A stretch of DNA of 64,000 nucleotides from Azospirillum thiophilum. GTDB lineage: Bacteria; Pseudomonadota; Alphaproteobacteria; Azospirillales; Azospirillaceae. The notes beneath the pieces were generated by a model. It was given only the letters and a program-made list of their open reading frames with translations, did not search any database and was not told the origin of the DNA. Below are positions 48,476 to 57,172 of the stretch, one piece after another. Every line of letters starts with the position of its first letter. Position 1 is the stretch's first letter. The position numbers and the translations under genes are program-made. The stretch covers positions 124,001-188,000 of the forward strand of contig NZ_CP012406.1 in NCBI RefSeq assembly GCF_001305595.1. The letters are read 5' to 3'.

Positions 48476-51142
48476 TCATCGCGCGGCCCGGATTTCCTGG
48501 AGGAACAGATGCACCGACGAGCCGAGGCTGGTCGCCTCGTGCGACAGGCTTTCGGCAACCTGCAGCACGTCGCCGGCCTGGGCGCGCACCTTGGCCGCGG
48601 CCTCCGACAGGCCGGCGACATGGTCGGATGCCGCCTGGGTGCCGACCGCGACGCGGTGCGAGCTGTCGACGATGCTCGCCGTGATGGTCGCCTGTTCCTC
48701 GATCGCCGCGGCGATGGCCGAGGCGTTGGATTCGATGCGCTGGACGCTGCCGGTCATGGTCGCCACCACCTCCACGGTCTGGCGGCTGGCCGACTGGGTC
48801 GCGGCGATCTGGCGGGCGATCTCGGCGGTGGCCTGGGCGGTCTGGCCGGCCAGCGCCTTGACCTCGCCCGCCACGACGGCGAATCCCCTGCCGGCCTCCC
48901 CCGCCCTGGCGGCCTCGATGGTCGCGTTCAGCGCCAGAAGGTTGGTCTGGCCGGCGATCTCGTCGATCAGCCCGACGACGGTGCCGATCTCGCCCGCCGT
49001 GCTCGACAGCTCGGCGACGGTGGCCTTGACCTGCTCCGCCCCGGCGGCGGTATCGCCGATGATGCGGGCCGATTCGCCGGTACGCTTGCTGATCTCGGCG
49101 ATCGACTGCGAGATCTCCGAGGCGGCGGTCGCCACCTGCTGGATCCCGGCGGCCATCTCGCCCGACAGCTCCATCGCCGCGTCGGCGCGGTCGTTGGCGT
49201 TGGCGGCGATGTCGGTCAGCGAGCGGGCACGTGCCGCCATCACGCGGGCGGCCTCCGCCAGCGTCTCGACGCTGCTCAGCACGTTGCGCTCGAACTGGTC
49301 GGCGATCTCCAGCATGCTGGTGCGGCGGGCGGAGGCCGCGTTGCGCCGCTCGATCTCGACCCGCTCGTGCGCCTCCTCCATCGCGCGGGCATTGGCGATG
49401 AAGACGTCCAGCGCCAGCCCCATGTCGGTGATCTCGTCGTTGCCGCCCGCCTTGTGGTCGACCATCAGGTCGCCGCCGGCGACCCGGCGCATGGCGGCGG
49501 CCAGCGTTTCCATCCGGCCGACGACGCGGCGCCCGACATAGAGGGTGACGATCATCCCGGCCAGCAGCACGCCGGCGGTCGCCAGCAGGATCTGCACCTC
49601 GTTGGTGCGCTCCAGCGCGTCATGGGCGGCGGTCGCTCCTGCCGCGGTCGCCTGCTCGGCCGACTGGACCAGCCCGTCGACCATGGCGGTCAGGGCGGCG
49701 CCGGTGCTGCGGTTGCTGTCGATCAGCCCGGCATTGTCGGCATAGGCCTTCAGCTCGCCGCCGCGCAGCGCCAGGATGCCGTCGTCGCCGAAGCCCAGCG
49801 CCAGCAGCCGGTCCGACAGCCGGCGGACCTCGCCGCCCAGATCGTTCCCCGACTCCTGCAGCGTGTTGCGGATGGTCGCCGCCAGCGGGTCCAGCGTGCG
49901 CCGCGCCGCGGCCAGCCGGGCCGGGGTCTCGGCGTTGCCGGCCTCGGCCAGCTTGCCGGCCAGCAGGTTGGCGTCGGCCATCAGGCCGCTCAGCACGGTG
50001 TAGCGGTGCTGTGCCGCCGGGACCATGTTGGTCGACAGATCCTGCATCCGCTCGGCGATGGCGTTGCCCGCCTCGGCGATGCGGCCGCGCGAGTTCAGCA
50101 TCAGCGGCAGCATGCGGGCGTTGGCGTCGCTGTCGAGCCGGACGATGTCGTCGACGCTGGCCGCCAGCGAGGCCGACAGCTTGGCGGCCTCGGCGTCGGG
50201 AATGCCGGGGGTGAGATGGCGGACGCGGCGCATGTAGACGCTGCGGTCGCCGTCGCCGAAGGTGGAAAGCTCGTTGATCGCCGCGACCACCGGGGCCGCC
50301 GCCTCGCTCTTGGCCAGCGGGCGCAGGGCGCCCTGCACGTCGGACAGCGCGGAGTCGAAGTCGGTGGAGAGCGACATCACCTTGGACCGGTCGGTCTCGA
50401 AGGCACCGATCAGCAGCGACTTGGTCAGCGCCGCCGCGGCGCCGCGCAACTGGAACAGCGGGATCACCGTCTGTCCCAGCTCGCCACCGATCACCGCGGA
50501 GGATTGCGAGGTCGTCTCCACCATCGCCGAGATCGCCTGGGCCAGCTGTTCGCGCGAGGCCTGCATGTCCGGCTTCAGCGCCGCCAGCAGCCGGGCATGG
50601 GCGTCGCTCAGCTCCGCCAGCCGGGTGCTGCGCTGTTCCTGCAGGCTCAGCCGCCGGCCGGTCGCCGCCTGCAGCGCGTCGATGCTGCCGAGCAGCGAGC
50701 GCGCGGTACCCGTCAGCTCCCCGATGCGGGCCGCATCGCCCTGGCCGACCGACAGCCGGGCAAGCTGGCCGTCCAGCATGCCGCGCTGCGCCTCCACCGC
50801 GCCGCGCAGCCGGACCAGATCCTCGTCGGAGGACGCGGCGTCGATCAGCGGCCCCAATGCCAGCACGCGGGCGGTGGTTGTGGCCAGCCCGTGCGCGGCG
50901 CTCAGAACCGGCACCTGGGTTCCGGTGATGTCGGCGACATGGCCCCTGACCGCACCGTAGGACATCCAGCCGACCACCGCCGCGATGCAGGGCAGCGCAG
51001 CCACGGTGCCGAAGGCGATCAGCATTTTCGACTTGATGCCGGACCGCCGGCGCGGGTCGATGCGGTCTGCCATGTGGGCCACCCGTGGCTTGGAGGTTGT
51101 CCGTGCCGCGCCCGCGGTTCTCCGCAAGCCGGCCGAGCCCAT
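48476..51142 (-). CDS. Methyl-accepting chemotaxis protein, large helical periplasmic domain (2)
   Basis: An 888-residue receptor with a first membrane helix (KMLIAFGTVAALPCIAAVVGW), a long, mainly helical periplasmic domain of about 450 residues, a second helix (ILLATAGVLLAGMIVTLYV), HAMP, and a signalling domain with NLLALNATIEAARAGEAGRG at the tip. It is built like the receptor at 22954 but is not a close copy. The start MGSAGLRR follows GAGGGG; MADRIDP 23 codons later is possible. Its end is only about 30 bases from the Pho box of pstS on the same strand. Ligand unknown. Confidence 0.88.
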   Translation of the reverse strand: MGSAGLRRTAGAARTTSKPRVAHMADRIDPRRRSGIKSKMLIAFGTVAALPCIAAVVGWMSYGAVRGHVADITGTQVPVLSAAHGLATTTARVLALGPLIDAASSDEDLVRLRGAVEAQRGMLDGQLARLSVGQGDAARIGELTGTARSLLGSIDALQAATGRRLSLQEQRSTRLAELSDAHARLLAALKPDMQASREQLAQAISAMVETTSQSSAVIGGELGQTVIPLFQLRGAAAALTKSLLIGAFETDRSKVMSLSTDFDSALSDVQGALRPLAKSEAAAPVVAAINELSTFGDGDRSVYMRRVRHLTPGIPDAEAAKLSASLAASVDDIVRLDSDANARMLPLMLNSRGRIAEAGNAIAERMQDLSTNMVPAAQHRYTVLSGLMADANLLAGKLAEAGNAETPARLAAARRTLDPLAATIRNTLQESGNDLGGEVRRLSDRLLALGFGDDGILALRGGELKAYADNAGLIDSNRSTGAALTAMVDGLVQSAEQATAAGATAAHDALERTNEVQILLATAGVLLAGMIVTLYVGRRVVGRMETLAAAMRRVAGGDLMVDHKAGGNDEITDMGLALDVFIANARAMEEAHERVEIERRNAASARRTSMLEIADQFERNVLSSVETLAEAARVMAARARSLTDIAANANDRADAAMELSGEMAAGIQQVATAASEISQSIAEISKRTGESARIIGDTAAGAEQVKATVAELSSTAGEIGTVVGLIDEIAGQTNLLALNATIEAARAGEAGRGFAVVAGEVKALAGQTAQATAEIARQIAATQSASRQTVEVVATMTGSVQRIESNASAIAAAIEEQATITASIVDSSHRVAVGTQAASDHVAGLSEAAAKVRAQAGDVLQVAESLSHEATSLGSSVHLFLQEIRAAR

Positions 51143-51304
51143 GGGTAGCCCCTCTGTTTGGATGTTTGAGTGACGGTTCGGTGAAGTTTTCGCTACGCAC
51201 AATCGAAAGATCGCTGCGCACTACAGATCCGATTGGATCGGTCCTGGTCACGAACTGGAAGCGCGACAGTCATGGTGAATCGGATATGAACATTGGATGC
51301 ACGC

Positions 51305-51335
51305 AAAAGCGGCGCCCGTCATTGCCGGGCGCCGC
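51305..51335 (-). terminator. Rho-independent terminator of the GST gene
   Basis: A perfect 10-bp stem (GCGGCGCCCG with CGGGCGCCGC) and 7-base loop, followed on the minus strand by TTTT. It lies about 70 bases past the GST stop. Confidence 0.75.
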
Positions 51336-51405
51336 ATTATTACGCATCCCAAGGCTGGACTGTCCGTTCCGTCGCCTGGATCATCCCGGTGTTACACGAC
51401 TTGAA

Positions 51406-52011
51406 TTACGCCGGCGGCGCGGTCCGCAGCAGGCTGTCGCGGCCGGCCTGCCCGGCAAACCAGGCGGCGAGCGCCGGCCTGCCCTCGCGCCAATCCTCAT
51501 GCCCGAAGCGGAGGTCGAGATAGCCGAGCGCCGCCAGCACCGCCAGCGTGCCGATGCTGTCCTCCCCCTCCAGCAACGCCGCCTCCGCCTCCAACAGGTC
51601 AAGCGACCGGGCGACCGCCTTGCGCTGCCGCTCCATCCAGCCGGCCGATTTCTCGCCGTCGGGGCGGTTGGCTTCCAGCCGGCGCAGGATCGCCGCGTCG
51701 CAGATGCCGTCGGCAATGGCCTGGAGGCGCAGCGCCGTCCAGCGTGCCGGGCAGGCAGGCGGGAACAGCGGCGCCCGGTCCCCCAGGCTGTCGAGATATT
51801 CGGCGACCACCGGGCTGTCGAACAGGGTCGTCCCATCCTCCAGGGTCAGCGCCGGAACCTTGCCGAGCGGGTTGTCCGCCGTCAGGTCGGTGTCGACCGA
51901 CCAGGGATCGGTCGACACCCGCTCCACCCGGTCCTCCAGCCCGCGTTCGATCACGACCATCATCACCTTGCGCACATAGGGCGAGGTGGGGCTCCAGCGC
52001 AGCGTCAGCAT
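51406..52011 (-). CDS. Glutathione S-transferase family protein
   Basis: The 201-residue protein has a thioredoxin-like N-terminal domain (MLTLRWSPTSPYVRKVMMV, NPLGKVPALTLEDG with the cis-proline, then DSPVVAEYLD) and an all-helical C-terminal domain. Both match soluble bacterial GSTs. The serine/threonine in SPTSPY is the likely thiol-activating residue. The start was moved 24 codons in from the longest frame to an ATG with AAGGA upstream. It lies 84 bases downstream of gloB on the same strand, so the two glutathione enzymes may be co-transcribed. Confidence 0.9.
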   Translation of the reverse strand: MLTLRWSPTSPYVRKVMMVVIERGLEDRVERVSTDPWSVDTDLTADNPLGKVPALTLEDGTTLFDSPVVAEYLDSLGDRAPLFPPACPARWTALRLQAIADGICDAAILRRLEANRPDGEKSAGWMERQRKAVARSLDLLEAEAALLEGEDSIGTLAVLAALGYLDLRFGHEDWREGRPALAAWFAGQAGRDSLLRTAPPA

Positions 52012-52095
52012 CGGCGTTCCTTCCACGGTGATCCTGTCCCGGGCGAAGCCTAGACCGCGATCCGGCGGATGGTCCAGAGGCACGTCCGGCAGCCC

Positions 52096-52863
52096 TCACC
52101 CGCGGAAATGGTCCTTGCGCCGGCGCAATTCGGCAAAGACCTCCACCGCCGGGGCGCCGGCCATGCCGACCGCGGCCTGGACGCCGGGGTCGTCGGCGCG
52201 CAGGAAGGGATTGGTGCGGCGCTCCATCCCGATGCTGGTGGGGATTGTCGGCTGGTTGCGGTCGCGCAGTTCGGCAACCTCCTCCATCCGCCGGTGCAGC
52301 GCGGCGTTGCCGGGGTCGACGGTCAGGGCGAATCGGCCGTTGGACAGGGTGTATTCATGGCCGCAATAGACACGGGTCTGATCGGCCAGTGCCCGCAGTT
52401 CCTGCAGCGATCCCCACATCTGGGCCGGCGTTCCCTCGAACAGCCGGCCGCAGCCGAGCGAGAACAGGGTGTCGCCGCAGAACAGCGAGTCCGCCGCCTC
52501 GAACCAGAAGGCGATATGGCCGCTGGTGTGGCCGGGAACGGCGAGGACACGGGCGGTCTGGCCGCCGAACAGGGTGCGGTCGCCGTCGCCCAGCATCACG
52601 TCCAGGCCGGGGATGCGGTGGGCGTCGGCGCGGGCGCCGACCACGCTGGCGCCGTAGCGCTCCTTCAGCTCCCCGGCGCCGCCGATATGGTCGTCATGGT
52701 GGTGGGTGAGGAAGATGTGGGTCAGCGACCAGCCGCGCCGCTCCAATTCGGCCCGTACCGGCGCCGCGTCGCCGGGATCGACCACGCCGACCTTGCCGGA
52801 TGCCGCATCGCGCAGCACATAGATGTAGTTGTCGGCGAAAGCCGGAACGAGAATGACCTCCAC
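52096..52863 (-). CDS. gloB: Hydroxyacylglutathione hydrolase (glyoxalase II)
   Basis: The 255-residue metallo-beta-lactamase-fold enzyme has the dinuclear metal motif THHHDDHIGG, further ligands in VPGHTSGH and FCGDTLFSLGCGRLFEG, and the C-terminal GloB signature in YCGHEYTLSN and RRTNPFLR. It hydrolyses S-lactoylglutathione to lactate and glutathione in methylglyoxal detoxification. The start is GTG (VEVILVPAFADNY), where GloB proteins normally begin. It diverges from the methyltransferase gene by 54 bases. Confidence 0.95.
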   Translation of the reverse strand: MEVILVPAFADNYIYVLRDAASGKVGVVDPGDAAPVRAELERRGWSLTHIFLTHHHDDHIGGAGELKERYGASVVGARADAHRIPGLDVMLGDGDRTLFGGQTARVLAVPGHTSGHIAFWFEAADSLFCGDTLFSLGCGRLFEGTPAQMWGSLQELRALADQTRVYCGHEYTLSNGRFALTVDPGNAALHRRMEEVAELRDRNQPTIPTSIGMERRTNPFLRADDPGVQAAVGMAGAPAVEVFAELRRRKDHFRG

Positions 52864-52917
52864 GGCAGCGGACTCCCTGCTGTTGCGATGCGAAACCCGT
52901 GTTACGCTTGGGACACC

Positions 52918-53739
52918 ATGTACACAGATATCGTCGATCTGAGGGAGTTCTACGAGTCCGGATTGGGTCAGACCGCCCAGCGGATGATCCGTCGGCGCAT
53001 CCGCAACATCTGGCCCGACGTGCGCAACCAGATCGTGCTCGGCATCGGTTACACCACGCCCTATCTGCGCCCCTTCATCGGCGAGGCCGACCGGGTGGCG
53101 GCGGTGATGCCGGCCAGCCAGGGCGTCAGCTTCTGGCCGGCGGAGGGGCCGGGCATGGTGGCGCTGGGCGACGAGGCCGACCTGCCCTTCGGCGACAACA
53201 CCATCGACCGCGTGCTGCTGGTCCATGGGCTGGAGGGCACCGAGCAGCTGCGGCCGATGATGCGCGAGATCTGGCGGGTTCTGGCCGGCGGCGGCCGGGT
53301 GCTGGCGGTGGTGCCGAACCGCCGCGGCCTGTGGGCGCGCGCCGACTGGACGCCCTTCGGCCACGGCTTCCCCTATTCCTCGTCGCAGCTGAAACAAGTG
53401 CTGCGCGACACCATGTTCGTGCCGGAACGCACCCGCCACGCCCTGTTCATGCCGCCGCTGCGCTCGCGCGTCCTGCAGAAGTCGGCGCCGGCCTGGGAAG
53501 AGGTCGGCGGGCGCTGGTTCAAGGCCTTCGCCGGGGTGACGATGATCGAGGCGTCCAAGCAGATCTTCGCCGGCGTGTCACGGCGGGCGGCCCACCAGCC
53601 GGTCAAGCGCCGGCTGATCGTGCCGCTGCCGGGCGGCGCGGCGCCGGCCGCCCGCATCACCGTGCTGCGCAACACCATCACCGGCACCATGACCGGCAAC
53701 GACCCGGTCGACAGCAGCCAGCCCTACCCGCGGACCTGA
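52918..53739 (+). CDS. SAM-dependent methyltransferase (class I, type 11-like)
   Basis: The 273-residue protein has a degenerate motif I (IVLGIGYTTPYLRPF), then DLPFGDNTIDRVLLVHGLE and a type-11-like VLAGGGRVLAVVPNRRGLWA. The glycine-rich loop is reduced compared with active enzymes. Divergence from gloB is an arrangement I recall in other alphaproteobacteria, suggesting a conserved but unknown role. Its end overlaps the end of the convergent chemoreceptor gene by 16 bases. Confidence 0.88.
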   Translation: MYTDIVDLREFYESGLGQTAQRMIRRRIRNIWPDVRNQIVLGIGYTTPYLRPFIGEADRVAAVMPASQGVSFWPAEGPGMVALGDEADLPFGDNTIDRVLLVHGLEGTEQLRPMMREIWRVLAGGGRVLAVVPNRRGLWARADWTPFGHGFPYSSSQLKQVLRDTMFVPERTRHALFMPPLRSRVLQKSAPAWEEVGGRWFKAFAGVTMIEASKQIFAGVSRRAAHQPVKRRLIVPLPGGAAPAARITVLRNTITGTMTGNDPVDSSQPYPRT

Positions 53740-54950
53740 CGCAGCGCGTCGGACAGCCGGCCGCCCAGGCCGTTGCCCAGGCTGCCGGCCCGGCTGGCGA
53801 TGGTCTGCCCCAGCGCCGTCAGCTCGTCCAGCGTGCGCGTCACCCCGCCCAGAGTCTGTTCGGCGTCGCCGATCCGCTGCTCCGCCGCCATGGCGTCCTG
53901 GCGGGAGCGGTCGAGCGAACGCGACACCTCCGCCGTCAGCGCCGCCTGTTCATCAATGGCGGCGGCGACGGTGCCGTTGATCGCCTGGATCGAGCCGATG
54001 GTGGAATGGATGCGGCCCAGCGCCTCGTCGACCGCCGCGGTCTCCTTCTGCAGGTTGGCGACCTGATCGGCGATCTGCTTGGTGGCGTCGGCGGTCTGGC
54101 GCGACAGCGCCTTGACCTCGTTGGCGACGACGGCGAAGCCGCGCCCGGCCTCTCCCGCCCGTGCCGCCTCGATGGTGGCGTTCAGCGCCAGCAGGTTGGT
54201 CTGGCTGGCGATGGCGTTGATCAGCTTGACCACGCTGGCGATCTGTTCCGCCGCCGAGCGCAGCGAGGTCATCACCGTGGTCGCGCGGTCGCTGTCCGAT
54301 GCCGCCGCGTGGCTGATTTCGCGCGCCTTGCTGGTGTCGCCGGAAATCTGGTCGGAGGTGGAGGCCAGACGGTCGAGCATGCCAGCGATGGCGCTGACCG
54401 AGCCGTCGACCGCGCGCGCCGCCCCGGCGGCATCCGCGGTCTGGCGCAGCCCGTCGGTCCCGGCCTTGCGGACGGCGGCGACCGCCGTCTCCAGCCTGCG
54501 GCCCGCCTCCGTCAGTTCCCCGGCCAGCCCGCCGACCTCGCGCTCCACCCGGTCGGACAGGTCGCGCACCAGCGCGATCCGGCGGGTCTCCGCCGTTTCC
54601 ACCCGCAGGGCCGCCGCCACCCAATGGCGGGCGAGGCGGGCGTAGCGGCGGGCCTGCTCGGCCGTGCCGGTGATGGCGAGCGCGCCGACCCGGTCGCCGT
54701 CCAGGTCGATGGCGATGGCATAGCCCTCGCGCATGGTGCCGCCAGACTTCGCGGCGTCCTCGCGGCTGACCGCGCGTTCGTCCAGCCGGCGGCCGACGAT
54801 CTCGGTGGCGACCGGATGGGCGGTGCCGATCCGCTCGCGCGCGGTGGAGGCGGTCACGCTGCCGGTTTTGCCGACGAAGGAGACGACGGCGTCCAGCTCG
54901 CGGCCGATGGAATCGCAGATGTCCTGTAGAATGGTTGCGCTGATGTCCAA
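53724..54950 (-). CDS. Cytosolic chemoreceptor with sugar-diacid-recognition-like N-terminus
   Basis: The 408-residue protein lacks membrane segments. The N-terminal 130 residues (ILQDICDSIGRELDAVVSFV, VTASTARERIGTAHPVA, GYAIAIDLDGDRVGALAITG, ARRYARLARH) follow the pattern of the Diacid_rec domain of CdaR-type regulators. The rest is an MCP signalling domain with NLLALNATIEAARAGEAGRG. The start is a TTG with GGGGAG upstream; the first 61 residues of the longest frame look non-coding. It would sense a cytoplasmic sugar acid such as glucarate or glycerate, or a related ligand; this is inference. Confidence 0.8.
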   Translation of the reverse strand: MDISATILQDICDSIGRELDAVVSFVGKTGSVTASTARERIGTAHPVATEIVGRRLDERAVSREDAAKSGGTMREGYAIAIDLDGDRVGALAITGTAEQARRYARLARHWVAAALRVETAETRRIALVRDLSDRVEREVGGLAGELTEAGRRLETAVAAVRKAGTDGLRQTADAAGAARAVDGSVSAIAGMLDRLASTSDQISGDTSKAREISHAAASDSDRATTVMTSLRSAAEQIASVVKLINAIASQTNLLALNATIEAARAGEAGRGFAVVANEVKALSRQTADATKQIADQVANLQKETAAVDEALGRIHSTIGSIQAINGTVAAAIDEQAALTAEVSRSLDRSRQDAMAAEQRIGDAEQTLGGVTRTLDELTALGQTIASRAGSLGNGLGGRLSDALRQVRG

Positions 54951-55236
54951 GGCGCTTCTCCCCTGTTCGGTCGGTTTGTTTCGTTGCCCCGCATACCATA
55001 CGGGGAATATCATCCATACTTTTCGTTCGTATCCGATATTATACGCGGCATTCGCGAATTCGGAGTTGAAAGAATGCCGCAGCCGGCAGGGGTGGCGGTG
55101 GCCGGCCGGACATGCCGGTCGCCAGCTCCGCATTCATCGGTGCCCCATCCGATTCTTGTCTCTTGGACCCGTTCCGTTCTACTGGTTGGGTAGGCGGCGA
55201 ATCGGAAATGCGGTCGGAAAGGCGGGAGATACGAAC

Positions 55237-57153
55237 GTGCAGATGGACGGAGCGTCCAATCGCGGGGCGGAGGTGATCCGCGCCCAGCTCGCGACCCTGC
55301 CGGACACGCCCGGCGTCTATCGGATGCTGGCGGCCGACGGGTCGGTGCTCTATGTCGGCAAGGCGAAGAACCTGAAGCGGCGGGTGGCGAGCTACACCCG
55401 GAACGACGGGCTGCCCGACCGCACCCGCCGCATGGTGGCGCTGACCCGCGCCATGGAGTTCGTCACCACCCACACCGAGGCCGAGGCGCTGCTGCTGGAA
55501 GCCAACCTGATCCGCAGCCTGCTGCCGCCCTTCAACATCCTGGTCAAGGACGACCGGTCCTTCTCCTACATCGTGATCGGCAAGGGACATGACTTCCCCC
55601 GGCTGATGCAGCATCGCGGCAGCGCCGAGCGGCGCGGCACCACCGGCAAAGGCGAGGCCGGCAAGGGCAACCGCCGCGATTCGGACCTGTTCGGCCCCTA
55701 CGCCTCGCCCCATCTGGTCGGCATGACCATCGCGGCGCTGCAACGGGCCTTCCTGCTGCGCAGCTGCGACGACGGGGTGTTCGCCTCGCGCACCCGGCCC
55801 TGCCTGCAACACCAGATCAAGCGCTGCTCCGCCCCCTGCGTCGGCCGCGTCGGCGAGGAGGAGTATGCCGCCCAGGTCCAGGGCGTGCGCGACGTGCTGT
55901 CCGGCCGCAGCGCCGAGGTCCAGGCGGACTTCGCCCGCCACATGCAGGACAGTTCCGACCGGCTGGAGTATGAGGACGCCGCCCGCTGGCGCGACCGCAT
56001 CCGCGCGCTGACGGCGCTCCAGAGCCGCCAGGACATCAACCTGGAGGACACGCTTGGCGACGCCGACGTGCTGGCCCTGCACCGCGAGGGCGGGGCGGCC
56101 TGCGTCCAGGCCTTCTTCTTCCGCGGCGGGCGCAACCAGGGCACCCGCGCCTTCTTCCCCCGCATCGATGCGGAGGAGGAGCCGGGCGACATCCTGGCCG
56201 CCTTCGCCGCCCAGCTCTATGCCGACACCCCGCCGCCCGCCCTGCTGCTGCTGAGCCACCCGGTCGCCGCCCCGGAGCTGCTGGCCGAGGCGCTGGGCCT
56301 GACCGCCGGCCGCCGCGTCGCGGTGGAAACCCCCAGGCGCGGGCCGAAGCGCCGCACCGTCGAGCATGCGCTGACCAATGCGCGCGACGCGCTCGGCCGG
56401 CGGCTGGCCGACCGCTCGACCCAGGCGGCGCTGCTGGAGGGGGTGGCGCGCGTCTTCGCCCTGCCCGCCCCGCCGCGCCGCATCGAGATCTACGACACCT
56501 CGCACATCCAGGGCGCCTTCCCGGTCGGCGCCATGGTGGTGGCGGGGCCGGAGGGGTTCCAGCGCAACGCCTATCGCCGCTTCCACATCCGCGATCCCGA
56601 GGCGGCGGGCGACGACTACGCCATGCTGCGCGAGACCTTCACCCGGCGCTTCGCCCGGGCGCGCACCGAAGATCGGAGCCAAGACGAACAGGGCCGCAGC
56701 GCCGGCCTGTGGCCCGACCTGATCCTGATCGACGGCGGGCTGGGGCAGCTCAACGCGGTCCGCGACGAGCTGGCGATGCTGGGGATCACCGACATCCCGC
56801 TGGTCGCCATCGCCAAGGGGCCGGACCGCAACGCCGGGCGCGAGCGCTTCTTCCGACCCGGCGTGCCGCCGCTCGGCCTCGCCGCCAACGACCCGGTGCT
56901 GCATTTCCTGCAAAGGCTGCGCGACGAGGCCCACCGCACCGCCATCGACAGCCACCGCGCCCGCCGCATGAAGGCGATGTCGCACAGCCGCATCGACGGC
57001 ATCCCCGGCATCGGCCCGACCCGCAGGAAGGCGCTGCTCCATCATTTCGGCAGTGCCACCGCCGTCGCGTCGGCCGGGCTGAAGGATCTGGAGGCCGCCC
57101 CCGGCATCAGCGCCGCCATCGCCCGCAAACTCTACGAGCATTTCCACGGATAA
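55237..57153 (+). CDS. uvrC: Excinuclease ABC subunit C
   Basis: The 638-residue UvrC has a GIY-YIG nuclease domain (about 25-105; PGVYRMLAADGSVLYVGKAKNLKRR), the cysteine motif CLQHQIKRCSAPCVG, a UvrB-binding UVR motif (about 225-255), the RNase H-like C-terminal nuclease (EIYDTSHIQG, LILIDGGLGQLNAV) and terminal helix-hairpin-helix motifs (IPGIGPTRRKALL). It makes both incisions in nucleotide excision repair. GTG at 55237 follows GGGAG; ATG two codons on is possible. The longest frame extends upstream over the chemoreceptor gene and was rejected. Confidence 0.95.
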   Translation: MQMDGASNRGAEVIRAQLATLPDTPGVYRMLAADGSVLYVGKAKNLKRRVASYTRNDGLPDRTRRMVALTRAMEFVTTHTEAEALLLEANLIRSLLPPFNILVKDDRSFSYIVIGKGHDFPRLMQHRGSAERRGTTGKGEAGKGNRRDSDLFGPYASPHLVGMTIAALQRAFLLRSCDDGVFASRTRPCLQHQIKRCSAPCVGRVGEEEYAAQVQGVRDVLSGRSAEVQADFARHMQDSSDRLEYEDAARWRDRIRALTALQSRQDINLEDTLGDADVLALHREGGAACVQAFFFRGGRNQGTRAFFPRIDAEEEPGDILAAFAAQLYADTPPPALLLLSHPVAAPELLAEALGLTAGRRVAVETPRRGPKRRTVEHALTNARDALGRRLADRSTQAALLEGVARVFALPAPPRRIEIYDTSHIQGAFPVGAMVVAGPEGFQRNAYRRFHIRDPEAAGDDYAMLRETFTRRFARARTEDRSQDEQGRSAGLWPDLILIDGGLGQLNAVRDELAMLGITDIPLVAIAKGPDRNAGRERFFRPGVPPLGLAANDPVLHFLQRLRDEAHRTAIDSHRARRMKAMSHSRIDGIPGIGPTRRKALLHHFGSATAVASAGLKDLEAAPGISAAIARKLYEHFHG

Positions 57154-57172
57154 AGCCGGAAGGAATGCTCCC

